DNA of 49,949 bases from Rikenellaceae bacterium (GCA_030529085.1 JAUMXM010000005.1:19144-69092); one strand, 5' to 3'; positions 24,529 through 33,337 are shown, counted from the first letter of the stretch. Translations and numbers: made by a program. Notes: generated by a model not told the origin, from the sequence alone.

Positions 24529-25302
24529 TTAGTCGTTTTGAATCGTCGTACCGCCCTCGGTCAGCAGGTCGTCGGCGTGCTTGATGCAGACCGAGCTGAC
24601 ACCCGCCGCAATGGCTTGCAGGGCATTCTCGATCTTGGGAATCATACCGCCACTCACGATCCCCTCGGCCTTGAGGCCTTGGTAGGAGGTGGGGGTGATG
24701 CGCTCGATGACCGAGCTCTCGTCCTCGGCATCACGCAGCACGCCGCGCTTCTCGAAGCAGAAGATCAGATCGGTCGGGGCGAGTGCCGCAGCACCTAAGG
24801 CGATGGCCTGCGTCACGCTGTCGGCGTTGCAGTTCAGGAGCGAGGATTCCCCATCGTGCATAATGGCACAGAAAACGGGGGTCAGACCCACCTCCAGGAG
24901 GTGTCCCAAAAGGGGCGAATCGACCGAGTCGATATCCCCCACAAAACCGTAGTCGATCGGCTTCGCAGGGCGACGATGGGCGCGCACGATGTTGCCGTCG
25001 GCACCCGAGAGGCCGATGGCATTGCACCCTAGGGCCTGCAGCTTGGCAACAATCTGCTTGTTGCACAGGCCGGCATAGACCATTGTCACCACATCGAGGG
25101 TTTGGCGGTCGGTGACGCGGCGACCCTCGATCATCTGCACCTCGTAGCCCAGCTCCTTCGTCAGGCGCGTGGCCAGCTTACCGCCGCCGTGGACCAGGAT
25201 CTTCTTTCCCTCGATGCGGGCGAAGTCGGCCAGAAAGCGGTCGAGGACCTCGGGGTTGTCGATGACGTTGCCGCCGATTTTGATTACGCGAATCTTCTCC
25301 AT
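24529..25302 (-). CDS. argB: N-acetyl/N-succinylglutamate kinase
   Basis: Amino-acid kinase that phosphorylates the gamma-carboxylate of N-acylglutamate, the second step of the pathway. The 257-residue product has KIGGNVI at residues 8-14 (Lys8), the glycine-rich substrate loop LVHGGGKLATRLTKELG at residues 36-52, and ERITPTSYQGLKAEGIVSGG near residue 210 with the nucleotide-site lysine. The short length without an N-terminal extension fits arginine-insensitive ArgB forms (inference). It lies seven bases after argF' and 15 before argE. Confidence 0.93.
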   Translation of the reverse strand: MEKIRVIKIGGNVIDNPEVLDRFLADFARIEGKKILVHGGGKLATRLTKELGYEVQMIEGRRVTDRQTLDVVTMVYAGLCNKQIVAKLQALGCNAIGLSGADGNIVRAHRRPAKPIDYGFVGDIDSVDSPLLGHLLEVGLTPVFCAIMHDGESSLLNCNADSVTQAIALGAAALAPTDLIFCFEKRGVLRDAEDESSVIERITPTSYQGLKAEGIVSGGMIPKIENALQAIAAGVSSVCIKHADDLLTEGGTTIQND

Positions 25303-25309
25303 CGCTTTT

Positions 25310-26263
25310 TTAGAGGCTTTCGATCAGACGCTTGAGAACTACTGTGGCCGAGATCTCGCGGTTGGCCGCCTCGGGAATCACCAGCGAACGCTCCGACTCG
25401 ATCACCGAGTCCGTCACGATCATGTTGCGACGCACGGGGAGGCAGTGCATGAAGTAGGCGTTGTTCGTCAGGGCCATCTTCTCGTCGTCCACCGTCCAGG
25501 CGCGGTCGGTCGAGAGCACCTCGCCGTAGTGGGGGTCGTTGTAGGCGGCCCAATTCTTGGCGTAGATGAAGTCGGCCCCCTCGAAGGCCTTTTTCTGGTC
25601 GTACTCCACCTTGGCATCCCCCACAAAGTAGGGGTCAAGCTCGTAGCCCTCGGGGTGGGTGATCACGAAGTCGTAGTCGGCAGCGCGCATCCACTCGGCA
25701 AAGGAGTTGGGCACGGCCTGCGGCAGGGCCTTGGGGTGGGGTGCCCAGGTCAAAACCACCTTGGGACGCTCCACCGTCTTGTGCTCCTCGATCGTAATCA
25801 GGTCGGCGAAGCTCTGCAGGGGGTGGCGCGTGGCGGCCTCCATCGAGAAGACGGGGCAGCCCGAGTAGCGGATAAACTGCTCGAGGATGCGCTCCTCGTA
25901 ATCCTCGCGCTTGTCCTTGAATTGGGCGAAGGAGCGGATACCGATGATGTCGCAGTAGGAGCCCATCACGGGAATTGCCTCCAGGAGGTGCTCCGGCTTG
26001 TCGCCATCCATAATCACGCCGCGCTCGGTCTCGAGCTTCCAGGCGCCCTGATTCACGTCGAGCACCATTACGTTCATACCGAGGTTCATCGCCGCCTTCT
26101 GGGTCGAGAGGCGGGTGCGGAGGCTCGAGTTGAAGAAGAGCATCAGGAGGGTCTTGTTGCGTCCCAATTCGCAGAATTGGTAACGGTCGCGCTTGAACTC
26201 AAGCGCCTCGGCGACAGCCTTTTTCAGGTCGCCAATATCTTCTACGCAGGTAAATTTTTTCAT
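25310..26263 (-). CDS. argF': N-succinyl-L-ornithine transcarbamylase
   Basis: Carbamoylates an N-acylated ornithine, making this the transcarbamylase-first form of the arginine pathway. The 317-residue protein has the carbamoyl-phosphate motif FFNSSLRTRLS (residues 43-53) and the C-terminal MHCLPVRRNMIVTD. Its sequence closely resembles the Bacteroides fragilis enzyme as I remember it. The decisive residue is Pro90 in DGDKPEHLLEAIPV: family work shows that Pro at this place selects N-succinylornithine, whereas Glu selects N-acetylornithine (Xanthomonas enzyme). It therefore predicts succinylated intermediates for the whole operon. It starts one base after the argD stop codon and is followed by argB. 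Confidence 0.95.
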   Translation of the reverse strand: MKKFTCVEDIGDLKKAVAEALEFKRDRYQFCELGRNKTLLMLFFNSSLRTRLSTQKAAMNLGMNVMVLDVNQGAWKLETERGVIMDGDKPEHLLEAIPVMGSYCDIIGIRSFAQFKDKREDYEERILEQFIRYSGCPVFSMEAATRHPLQSFADLITIEEHKTVERPKVVLTWAPHPKALPQAVPNSFAEWMRAADYDFVITHPEGYELDPYFVGDAKVEYDQKKAFEGADFIYAKNWAAYNDPHYGEVLSTDRAWTVDDEKMALTNNAYFMHCLPVRRNMIVTDSVIESERSLVIPEAANREISATVVLKRLIESL

Positions 26264-26264
26264 C

Positions 26265-27386
26265 CTATAAGAGTTCTTTGAAGGCGGTTAAAAATTGGTC
26301 GGCGTGGGCTTTGGTGAGTCCCAGCGCGGGCAGCAGGCGTACCGTCGTCAGACCGGCGCCTCCCGTGAAGATACCCTTCTCGAAGAGGAGTCGCTTGCGC
26401 AGCTCCGAAGCCGAGCCCTCGATCTCGATGCCGATCATCAGACCGCGACCGCGCACCTCCTTGATTTGGGGGATCTTCTTCAGCTCCTCGATGAGGTAGG
26501 CACCCACCTCGGCAGCATTCGCTACGAGTTTCTCCTCGCGCATCACATCCAGCACGGCGATCGCCGCAGCGCAGGCCAGGTGGTTACCCCCGAAGGTGGT
26601 GCCCAGCATGCCGGGCCACGCCTCGAAGTGGGGGGCAATCAGCACACCGCCGATCGGGAATCCGTTGCCCATACCCTTGGCCATGGTGACCAGGTCGGCA
26701 CGAATCTCCGCCTTTTGGTGGGCGAAGAAGTGTCCCGAGCGGCCATAGCCCGACTGAATCTCGTCGAGGATGAGGACCGTTTCGCTCTCGGTGCAGAGCT
26801 CGCGCAGGGCGCGAAGGAACTCATCCGTCGGCTCGTGGATGCCAGCCACACCTTGAATACCCTCGATCAGTACGGCGGCAAAGGTGCGCGTTGCGAGCCT
26901 CTCCTTGACCGCCTCGATGTCGTTCAGGGGGACAAACTCCACCTTCTCGGTGCGGTTGAAGGGGGCGATGATCTTCGGGTTGTCGGTGGCGGCTACGGCT
27001 CCCGAGGTGCGGCCGTGGAAGGCCTTCTTGAAGCAGAGCACCTTCTCGCGGTTAGTGGCAAACGAGGCCAACTTGAGGGCGTTCTCGTTTGCCTCGGCAC
27101 CCGAGTTGCAGAGGAAGAGGCGGTAGTCCTCGTACCCCGAAATGGCTCCCAGACGGTCGGCCAACTGCTGCTGGAGCGAGTTCTCGACCGAATTCGAGTA
27201 GAAGCCCAGGCGCGCAACCTGCTCGCTGATGAGCTTCACATAGTGCGGGTGGGCGTGACCGATCGAGATGACGGCGTGGCCGCCATAGAGGTCGAGGTAC
27301 TCGCGCCCCTCGCTATCGTAGACGTGCGAACCGAGGCCGCGCACAGGCTCTACGGGGTAGAGCGAATAGACGTTGAAGAGTTCCAT
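26265..27386 (-). CDS. argD: Acetyl/succinylornithine aminotransferase
   Basis: PLP-dependent class III aminotransferase that converts N-acylglutamate semialdehyde to N-acylornithine with glutamate as donor. The 373-residue product has the PLP-phosphate motif CNSGAEANENALKLA (about residues 93-107), LILDEIQSGYGRSG (205-218) and the Schiff-base Lys237 in TMAKGMGNGFPIGG. Succinylated substrates are likely given Pro90 in the neighbouring transcarbamylase. The start codon shares one base with the argC stop (TAATG), a sign of coupled translation. Confidence 0.94.
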   Translation of the reverse strand: MELFNVYSLYPVEPVRGLGSHVYDSEGREYLDLYGGHAVISIGHAHPHYVKLISEQVARLGFYSNSVENSLQQQLADRLGAISGYEDYRLFLCNSGAEANENALKLASFATNREKVLCFKKAFHGRTSGAVAATDNPKIIAPFNRTEKVEFVPLNDIEAVKERLATRTFAAVLIEGIQGVAGIHEPTDEFLRALRELCTESETVLILDEIQSGYGRSGHFFAHQKAEIRADLVTMAKGMGNGFPIGGVLIAPHFEAWPGMLGTTFGGNHLACAAAIAVLDVMREEKLVANAAEVGAYLIEELKKIPQIKEVRGRGLMIGIEIEGSASELRKRLLFEKGIFTGGAGLTTVRLLPALGLTKAHADQFLTAFKELL

Positions 27387-28348
27387 TAGAAGGCAGAGGC
27401 TTTAAGTTTGAGTCCCGTCGTGGCATTGAGCCCGAAGATGCGGTTCATATTCTCCACAGCCTGACCCGAGGCACCCTTCAAGAGGTTGTCGATGGCGGTC
27501 GTGATGTGGAGTTTCGAGCCATATTTGGCAACGTGGACCAATCCCTTGTTTGTATTTACGACCTGCTTGAGGTCGATGTTGTGCTCCGTGAAGTGGGTAA
27601 ACTCCGACGAGGCGTAGTAGTCCGCGTAGAGCTTCTTGGCCTCCTCCTCGCTCAAGGGGCAGGTCGTGTAGACCGAGGCCAGGATGCCGCGCGTGAAGTC
27701 GCCACGCATCGGCACGAAGTTCATCTCCTTGTCGAAGGTGGGCTGCAGCTCACGCAGGTTGCGGCCAATCTCCTTGAGGTGCTGGTGGGTGAAGGCCTTA
27801 TAGACCGAAACATTCGATGCTCGCCAGCTGAAGTGGGTCGTGGCCGAGGGCTTCACACCCGCGCCCGTCGAGCCGGTGATGGCGGTGATGTGCACCTCAT
27901 CCTCCAACAATCCCGCCGCCGCCAGGGGCAGCAGTGCCAGCTGAATCGCCGTGGCGAAGCATCCCGGGTTGGCGATGCGTGTGGCCGAGGCGATCTTCTC
28001 GCGTTGCCACTCGGCCAGGCCATAGACGAAGCCGTCGTGCTCGTCGCGGAAATCCTGAGCCAGGTCGATGATCTTCAGGTCGGCGGGCACCTCGTTCTCG
28101 GCCATCCAGACCGAACTTTGGCCGTGTGCCGAGCAGAGAAAGAGGGCGTCGATCCCCTTCAGGTCATACTCCGAGGCGAAGCAGAGCTCCGTCTCCCCCT
28201 CCAGACCGCTGTGCACGGCCGTCAGGGGATTCCCCGCATTCGAGGTGCTGTGTACGAAGACCAGCTCCACTTCGGGATGAATCAGCAGCAGGCGCAGCAG
28301 CTCACCGGCCGTATAGCCTGCGCCGCCTATGATACCTACGCGAATCAT
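27386..28348 (-). CDS. argC: N-acetyl/N-succinyl-gamma-glutamyl-phosphate reductase
   Basis: NADPH-dependent reductase of the third pathway step. The 320-residue product has the dinucleotide motif VGIIGGAGYTAGELLRLL (residues 4-21) and catalytic Cys130 in IANPGCFATAIQLALLPL. His in the THQHLKEI stretch near residue 200 is a further conserved position. I chose ATG 28348, where MIRVGIIGGAGYTA matches the family N-terminus; a longer in-frame start at 28435 lies inside argG and has no family support. The start shares one base with the argG stop (TAATG), and the gene end shares one base with the argD start. Confidence 0.95.
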   Translation of the reverse strand: MIRVGIIGGAGYTAGELLRLLLIHPEVELVFVHSTSNAGNPLTAVHSGLEGETELCFASEYDLKGIDALFLCSAHGQSSVWMAENEVPADLKIIDLAQDFRDEHDGFVYGLAEWQREKIASATRIANPGCFATAIQLALLPLAAAGLLEDEVHITAITGSTGAGVKPSATTHFSWRASNVSVYKAFTHQHLKEIGRNLRELQPTFDKEMNFVPMRGDFTRGILASVYTTCPLSEEEAKKLYADYYASSEFTHFTEHNIDLKQVVNTNKGLVHVAKYGSKLHITTAIDNLLKGASGQAVENMNRIFGLNATTGLKLKASAF

Positions 28349-29550
28349 TATTTGTTGCGCTTTTGTACGTTGTGGTAGATCTTGATCTGGTTGCCGAGGA
28401 TCTTCGTGAAGCCCTTCACGTCGTCGGCCGTCCAAGCCTTGTTCACCTCGCCATACTCGCCGAAATCGGTCTTCATCAGATCGAACGAGGAATCAACACC
28501 TACAAGCGTGTAGCAGAGGGGGCGGAGCGTCAGCTCGACCGTACCCGTCACGTTGCGCTGCGAGGAGTCGAGCATCGCCTCGATGTCGCGCATCACCGGC
28601 TCGAGGTACTGCGCCTCGTGGAGGAACATACCGTACCAGGTGGCCACCTGCTCCTTCCAATAGAGCTGCCACTTGGTCAGGGTGTGCTTCTCGAGCATCT
28701 TGTGGGCGGCGATGATCAGAATCGGGGCGGCAGCCTCGAAGCCTACACGGCCCTTGATGCCGATGATCGTGTCGCCGATGTGCATATCGCGGCCGATACC
28801 GTAGGCCGAGCCAATCTCCTCCACCTTGCGGATGGCAGCCACGGGGTCGCTGTACTCCACGCCGTTGATGGCCGTCAGACGACCCTCCGTGAAGCCCAGC
28901 TTGAGGCTCTCCTCGCCCTCCTTGACCACCTGGCTCGGGTAGGCCTCCTCGGGGAGGGTAAGCTCCGATTTCAGGGTCTCCTTACCACCGATCGAGGTGC
29001 CCCACAGACCCTTGTTGATCGAGTACTCCATCTTGCGGAAGTCGGCCTCGAAGCCGTGCTCCTTGAGGTAGTTAATCTCGTACTCGCGCGTAAGGGTCAT
29101 ATCGCGCGTCGGGGTGATGATCTCGATCTCGGGGGCGAGAATCTGGAACGTCAGGTCGAAGCGCACCTGGTCGTTACCGGCACCCGTCGAGCCGTGGGCT
29201 ACGGCGTCGGCACCGATCGACTTGGCATACTCGATGATGGCGATGGCCTGGAAGATGCGCTCCGAGCTTACCGAAATGGGGTAGGTGCCGTTACGCAGAA
29301 TGTTGCCATAGACCATATAGCGAATCGACTTCTCGTAGTACTCCTGCTCGATGTCGAGCGTAGCGTGCTCGATGGCACCGAGGGCCATGGCGCGTGCCTC
29401 GATGTTCTTGAGCTCCTCCTGCGAGAAGCCGCCCGTGTTGGCAATTGCCGTGTAGACATCGTAACCCTGATCTTCGCTCAGGTACTTGACACAAAACGAG
29501 GTATCCAAACCGCCGCTGAAGGCCAAAACGACCTTTTTCTTCTGATTCAT
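28348..29550 (-). CDS. argG: Argininosuccinate synthase
   Basis: Joins citrulline and aspartate with ATP to argininosuccinate. The 400-residue product has the PP-loop ATP motif VVLAFSGGLDTSFCVKYL (residues 7-24), AHGSTGAGNDQVRFDL around residue 118, and STGDRS-like downstream elements replaced by the Bacteroidota versions. It is the second gene of the arginine operon, 22 bases after the GNAT gene, and directly coupled to argC. Confidence 0.96.
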   Translation of the reverse strand: MNQKKKVVLAFSGGLDTSFCVKYLSEDQGYDVYTAIANTGGFSQEELKNIEARAMALGAIEHATLDIEQEYYEKSIRYMVYGNILRNGTYPISVSSERIFQAIAIIEYAKSIGADAVAHGSTGAGNDQVRFDLTFQILAPEIEIITPTRDMTLTREYEINYLKEHGFEADFRKMEYSINKGLWGTSIGGKETLKSELTLPEEAYPSQVVKEGEESLKLGFTEGRLTAINGVEYSDPVAAIRKVEEIGSAYGIGRDMHIGDTIIGIKGRVGFEAAAPILIIAAHKMLEKHTLTKWQLYWKEQVATWYGMFLHEAQYLEPVMRDIEAMLDSSQRNVTGTVELTLRPLCYTLVGVDSSFDLMKTDFGEYGEVNKAWTADDVKGFTKILGNQIKIYHNVQKRNK

Positions 29551-29572
29551 AGTTGTATAGTTTTTTTTGTTG

Positions 29573-30190
29573 TTATCTCAAATGAAAAATCTTTTTAATG
29601 GCATTGCCCACATACATCAGGTAGGGCTTCAGGCGCCAATGTTTCTCCTCCTCCTTGGCCGGGTCGTAGAGCATGCCTGTACAGAGGCACATGCGGCGCT
29701 CGTTGCGGAGCAGGATGTCGTAGTTGCGGCACCCCTCACAACCCTTCCAAAACTCGTCGTCGAGGGTCAGCTCCGAGAAGGTCACCGGCTTGTATCCCAT
29801 GCGTGAGTTGAGCTTCATGACCGGCAACGAGGTGGTGATACTGAAGAGCTTGGCATAGGGGAATCGTCGTCGGGCCAGCTCGAATGTTCGTCGTTTAATG
29901 CGCTCGGCGAGACCCATGTGGCGGTACTCGGGATCGACGATAAGACCGGAGGTGGCGACAAAATCGCCGTGCTCCCAACACTCGATGTAGCTGAATCCGA
30001 TCAGCTTCTCTCCATCCAGCGCCACGACGGCCTTGCCGCCCTTGATTTTGGCTGCAATGTACTCGGGCGAACGCTTGGCGATACCCGTGCCACGCTGCAG
30101 TGCCGACTCGTAGATCAACGTGCAGATACGCTCGGCGTACTGCGCGTGCTGCTCCTCGGCAAAAACGACGCTGATAGCTTTGTTGCTCAT
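29573..30190 (-). CDS. GNAT N-acyltransferase, candidate N-acylglutamate synthase
   Basis: A 205-residue GNAT-fold protein. The acyl-CoA-binding motif is readable as SGLIVDPEYRHMGLAERIKRR (about residues 101-121), a variant of the Q/RxxGxG/A pattern, and SLPVMKLNSRMGYKPV is the typical C-terminal strand. A Cys-containing tail (EGCRNYD, MCLCTGM) follows. As the first gene of an operon that otherwise contains every later step from acylglutamate to arginine, it is the natural candidate for the missing first step, N-acyl- (probably succinyl-) glutamate synthase. That role is inference from position; no ArgA or ArgJ is present in the window. Confidence 0.75.
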   Translation of the reverse strand: MSNKAISVVFAEEQHAQYAERICTLIYESALQRGTGIAKRSPEYIAAKIKGGKAVVALDGEKLIGFSYIECWEHGDFVATSGLIVDPEYRHMGLAERIKRRTFELARRRFPYAKLFSITTSLPVMKLNSRMGYKPVTFSELTLDDEFWKGCEGCRNYDILLRNERRMCLCTGMLYDPAKEEEKHWRLKPYLMYVGNAIKKIFHLR

Positions 30191-30256
30191 TCTCTTGACT
30201 TGAAAAAATCGGTAATCGAAATACGTTGTTTGGGTTATTGCTTCTCTTCGGGGCGG

Positions 30257-32464
30257 TTAGTTGAGTCGGTAGGCTCGTTGCACGCCCTTGATCTTTAGCA
30301 GGTTGTGTATGAGTGCGTCGGCGGCACCCGCGCTGGTCACCTCGACCGAGATCGTACCGCTCACGATACCTCCCTTTTGCAGGTCGAAGGCCATCGAGCG
30401 GATGTTGAGCTTCAGCTCGCGGCTGATGACCTCGGTGATGTGGTTGGCCATACCCGTCGTATCGGCCGCCACGACGCGAATCGTCACGCGGAAGGCACCC
30501 TCCGAATTCTGACGCCAGCGGGCATCGATGATGCGGTAGGGGTAGTTCTCGCGCATGCGCTTGGCGTTGGGGCAGTCGGTGCGGTGGATCGTGATGCCCG
30601 CATTGATGGTGATGAAGCCGAAGACCTCATCCCCCTTGATCGGGTTGCAACACTTGGCCAACTTGTATTGAATCTTTGAGATGTCGTCGTCGATAATCAG
30701 GGCATCCGACGACTGACGCTCGCTCTTCTCGCTCTTGGCAGCCTTCTCGGCCTTTTGGCGCTCGATCTCGGCGGCAGCTGCCTTGCGCTCCTCCTCCGCC
30801 TCGCCCGAGAGGTGGCGGTTTAGGATATCCTTGATGGTCTGGAAGTCGATCTTGCCCGTCGCAATCAGGGCGTAGACCTCCGTGCCGAGGCGCAACTTGT
30901 AGTGCTTCGTGAGGTAGTTCACCGCCTCATCGACCGAGAGGGGCAGTTTCCAATTCTTGAGCTTGCGCTCCAGCTCCTCGCGGCCCATGCGGGTGTGCTT
31001 GGCCTGCTCCTCGCGCATAAAGGCCTTGATCTTGTTCTTGGCCTTCGAGGTGACCACGAACGAGAGCCAGTCGGCCTTCGGGGTTTGGTTCTTCTGGGTG
31101 ATGATCTCGACGATGTCGCCGTTGTGGAGCACCTCGCGGATCGGCACCGAGCGGTTGTTGACCTTACCGCCGGCACAGATGGCACCCAGGTTCGAGTGGA
31201 TGTCGAAGGCAAAGTCGAGCACCGAAGCACCCTCGGGGAGCTTTCTCAGGTCGCCGTTGGGGGTGAATACGAAGATCTCACCCGAGGCGGGTTTGGCGTC
31301 GAAACGCTGGGCCAGCGAGTGGGTCGTCTCCTCCATGGCGGCGCGCAGGCGGCTCAGCCACTGCTCGCTCGTCTCGCCACCCTGCTGCACGCCCTTGTAG
31401 CGCCAGTGGGCGGCAATACCGCGCTCGGCCACCTCGTCCATGCGCTCGGTGCGGATCTGCACCTCGACCCAGCGACCCTCGGCCGAGACAGTCGTGTGGA
31501 GCGACTCGTAGCCGTTCGACTTGGGGATCGAAATCCAGTCGCGCATACGCTTCGGGTTGGGGGTGTAGAAGTCCGTGACAACCGAGTAGACCGTCCAACA
31601 TTGGGGCTTCTCGAGCTCCACGGGGCAGTCGATGATAATACGCAGGGCGAAGATGTCATAGACACCCTCGAAGGGTACGCGCTGCTTGCGCATCTTGTTC
31701 CAGATCGAGTAGACCGACTTCGTGCGGCTCTTGATGTGGTATTGGATGCCCAGGTTGCGCAGCTTCATTTCGATCGGCACCAGGAACTTGGCGATGAAGG
31801 CGCGACGCTCCTCGGCGCTCTCCTCCAGCTTGAGGGTGATATGTTCGTAATCCTTTGGTTCGAGGTATTTCAGGGCCAGATCCTCCAGCTCGCTCTTGAT
31901 GCCGTAGAGGCCCAGCTTGTGGGCGATCTGGGCGTAGAGGTTCATCGCCTCCCAGCTCTTCTTTCGACGCTTCTCGGGCGGGAAGATCTCGAGCGAGCGC
32001 ATCACCTCGAGACGGTCGGCGAGCTTGATGAGGATCACGCGGGGATCCTCCGAGTAGCTCACGATCAGGTCGCGGAAGTTCTCGGCCTGTTCGTTGGCTA
32101 CCTTGAGCTTCAGCCCCGAGATGTTGGCCAGGCCGACGGTGATGCCCACCACCTGCTTGCCAAAGCGGTTGCCGATCTGGTCGGTGAGGGCGAGAAACTC
32201 CTCGCTCGAAAGCTCCTTGTGAGCCAGGCGTACGACGTCGTGCAGCACCGAGGCGATCGTTGAGTTGCGACCCAATCCCACCTCCTCGATGACAATCTGT
32301 GCCACATTTGCGGCGTGGTCGAGCATCGGGCGTCCGTCGTAGCGCATTCTGTCGCCGAGCCACTCGGAGGCGTACTCCAAAGCGGCATCGACCAACGAAG
32401 CGGTTTCGTTGGAAAAGTTTTCGCGCGCCATGCGGCGCAGTTTATCGTATCGTGTTATAGCCAT
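30257..32464 (-). CDS. RSH family (p)ppGpp synthetase with degenerate hydrolase site
   Basis: A long RSH protein of 735 residues with HD, synthetase, TGS, helical and ACT domains. In the HD domain His50 and His75-Asp76 remain (LDHAANVAQ, VLHDVVRL), but the Glu-Asp that normally follows as HDVVEDT is Arg79-Leu80, and KLADRLHNMR reads KLADRLEVMR, losing the Asn. Hydrolase activity is therefore unlikely. The synthetase looks intact: YDIFALRIII, SIPKSNGYESLHTTVS and VEVQIRTERMDEVAERGIAAHW. The charge motif before it is RMRD, nearer the RxKD of bifunctional enzymes than the ExDD of RelA. TGS begins EIFVFTPNGDLRKLPEGA and ACT starts near residue 660. It probably works beside a separate SpoT-like enzyme (inference). 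Confidence 0.93.
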   Translation of the reverse strand: MAITRYDKLRRMARENFSNETASLVDAALEYASEWLGDRMRYDGRPMLDHAANVAQIVIEEVGLGRNSTIASVLHDVVRLAHKELSSEEFLALTDQIGNRFGKQVVGITVGLANISGLKLKVANEQAENFRDLIVSYSEDPRVILIKLADRLEVMRSLEIFPPEKRRKKSWEAMNLYAQIAHKLGLYGIKSELEDLALKYLEPKDYEHITLKLEESAEERRAFIAKFLVPIEMKLRNLGIQYHIKSRTKSVYSIWNKMRKQRVPFEGVYDIFALRIIIDCPVELEKPQCWTVYSVVTDFYTPNPKRMRDWISIPKSNGYESLHTTVSAEGRWVEVQIRTERMDEVAERGIAAHWRYKGVQQGGETSEQWLSRLRAAMEETTHSLAQRFDAKPASGEIFVFTPNGDLRKLPEGASVLDFAFDIHSNLGAICAGGKVNNRSVPIREVLHNGDIVEIITQKNQTPKADWLSFVVTSKAKNKIKAFMREEQAKHTRMGREELERKLKNWKLPLSVDEAVNYLTKHYKLRLGTEVYALIATGKIDFQTIKDILNRHLSGEAEEERKAAAAEIERQKAEKAAKSEKSERQSSDALIIDDDISKIQYKLAKCCNPIKGDEVFGFITINAGITIHRTDCPNAKRMRENYPYRIIDARWRQNSEGAFRVTIRVVAADTTGMANHITEVISRELKLNIRSMAFDLQKGGIVSGTISVEVTSAGAADALIHNLLKIKGVQRAYRLN

Positions 32465-32482
32465 CTTTGCACATTAACCTTT

Positions 32483-32500
32483 TTGAGCAGAGGTGCTCAA
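32483..32500. repeat. Hairpin in the rsh leader
   Basis: TTGAGCA (32483-32489) and TGCTCAA (32494-32500) form a perfect seven-base stem with loop GAGG. It lies between the -7 element and the start codon of rsh, 19 bases before the ATG, so it would fold in the 5' end of the transcript. It has no T tract in the rsh direction. Confidence 0.6.
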
Positions 32501-32504
32501 ATTG

Positions 32505-32512
32505 CAAAGATA
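32505..32512 (-). promoter_or_regulatory. -7 promoter element (TATCTTTG) for rsh
   Basis: The minus strand reads TATCTTTG, matching TAnnTTTG, 41 bases upstream of the rsh ATG. No clear TTTG is seen 19-21 bases further upstream, so the promoter call rests on this element only. Confidence 0.5.
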
Positions 32513-32560
32513 GAAAAAGAGATTGAGATTTCTCCCCCTACGGGGAGAAAAAGCGCTGTT

Positions 32561-33331
32561 TTATTTCCGAATGAGGTAAATATGGTCCTCGGGAAGGGCA
32601 AAATGGGTGCGCTCGGCCTGCGAAAGGGTCGCGGCGTAGTCAATATCTTCGACCGTGAAGCCTGCCTCGCGCAGGCGGTCGGCGAAGTCGTTGCCGTAGA
32701 TGCGGCGGTGGTCGTATTGGCCAAAGATGCGAGTGCGCTCCTTGCGATCGGTGATCGAGTCATCCTCGAAGGTGGTGGTGCGGTCGAGCTCCACGGGCGA
32801 GAGCAGTACACCCCATCCCCCCCTTTTGAGGATGCGGTGCAGTTCGCGCATCGCTTGGCGGTCGTCCTCGACATGCTCCATCAGGTGGTTGCAGATCACC
32901 ACGTCGAACGACTCGTCATCGAGCGGAATCTGCTGAATATCAAAGTGCAGGTCGGCCAGCGGCGACTCCAGATCGGCCGTCTTGTAGCGCTCCTTTTGCG
33001 CGGCATAGCGAGGTTTGAGGTGGCGCATCAGGCAGACCTCGGGGGCGATGTGGAGCAGTGTGGGGAGCGAGGCAAAGAGGGGCGTTTCGCGCTCCAAATA
33101 GAGCCACAGCAGGCGGTGGCGTTCGAGCGATAGGCAGTGGGGGCAGAGAGCATTTTCGCGGGGCGTGACATAGCCGTAGGGGAGCAGTTTGCGGTAGCTG
33201 CGACCGCAGAGCGGGCACCGAAATTTCGATCCCCGATACCAAAGCCCTACGAGGGGCATCATCCAGCCTGCCACGCGCTGCAGGAAGGTGCGCGGCAGGT
33301 GGTTCAAGATCCACTTAATCAGCCCTTTCAT
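32561..33331 (-). CDS. Class I SAM-dependent methyltransferase with N-terminal zinc ribbon
   Basis: A 256-residue methyltransferase-like protein. Residues 39-66 contain two CxxC pairs (CPLC and CPHC), a likely zinc ribbon. The Rossmann part follows: LLHIAPE takes the place of the usual glycine-rich loop, then LHFDIQQIPLDDESFDVVIC and NHLMEHVEDDRQAMRELHRI, the typical motif IV to post-IV region of this superfamily. The substrate is unknown; related proteins occur in glycan and polysaccharide gene clusters, but no such cluster is here. It is the last gene of the xseA-esterase-xseB-methyltransferase run, starting six bases after xseB. Confidence 0.85.
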   Translation of the reverse strand: MKGLIKWILNHLPRTFLQRVAGWMMPLVGLWYRGSKFRCPLCGRSYRKLLPYGYVTPRENALCPHCLSLERHRLLWLYLERETPLFASLPTLLHIAPEVCLMRHLKPRYAAQKERYKTADLESPLADLHFDIQQIPLDDESFDVVICNHLMEHVEDDRQAMRELHRILKRGGWGVLLSPVELDRTTTFEDDSITDRKERTRIFGQYDHRRIYGNDFADRLREAGFTVEDIDYAATLSQAERTHFALPEDHIYLIRK

Positions 33332-33337
33332 GGTTGG

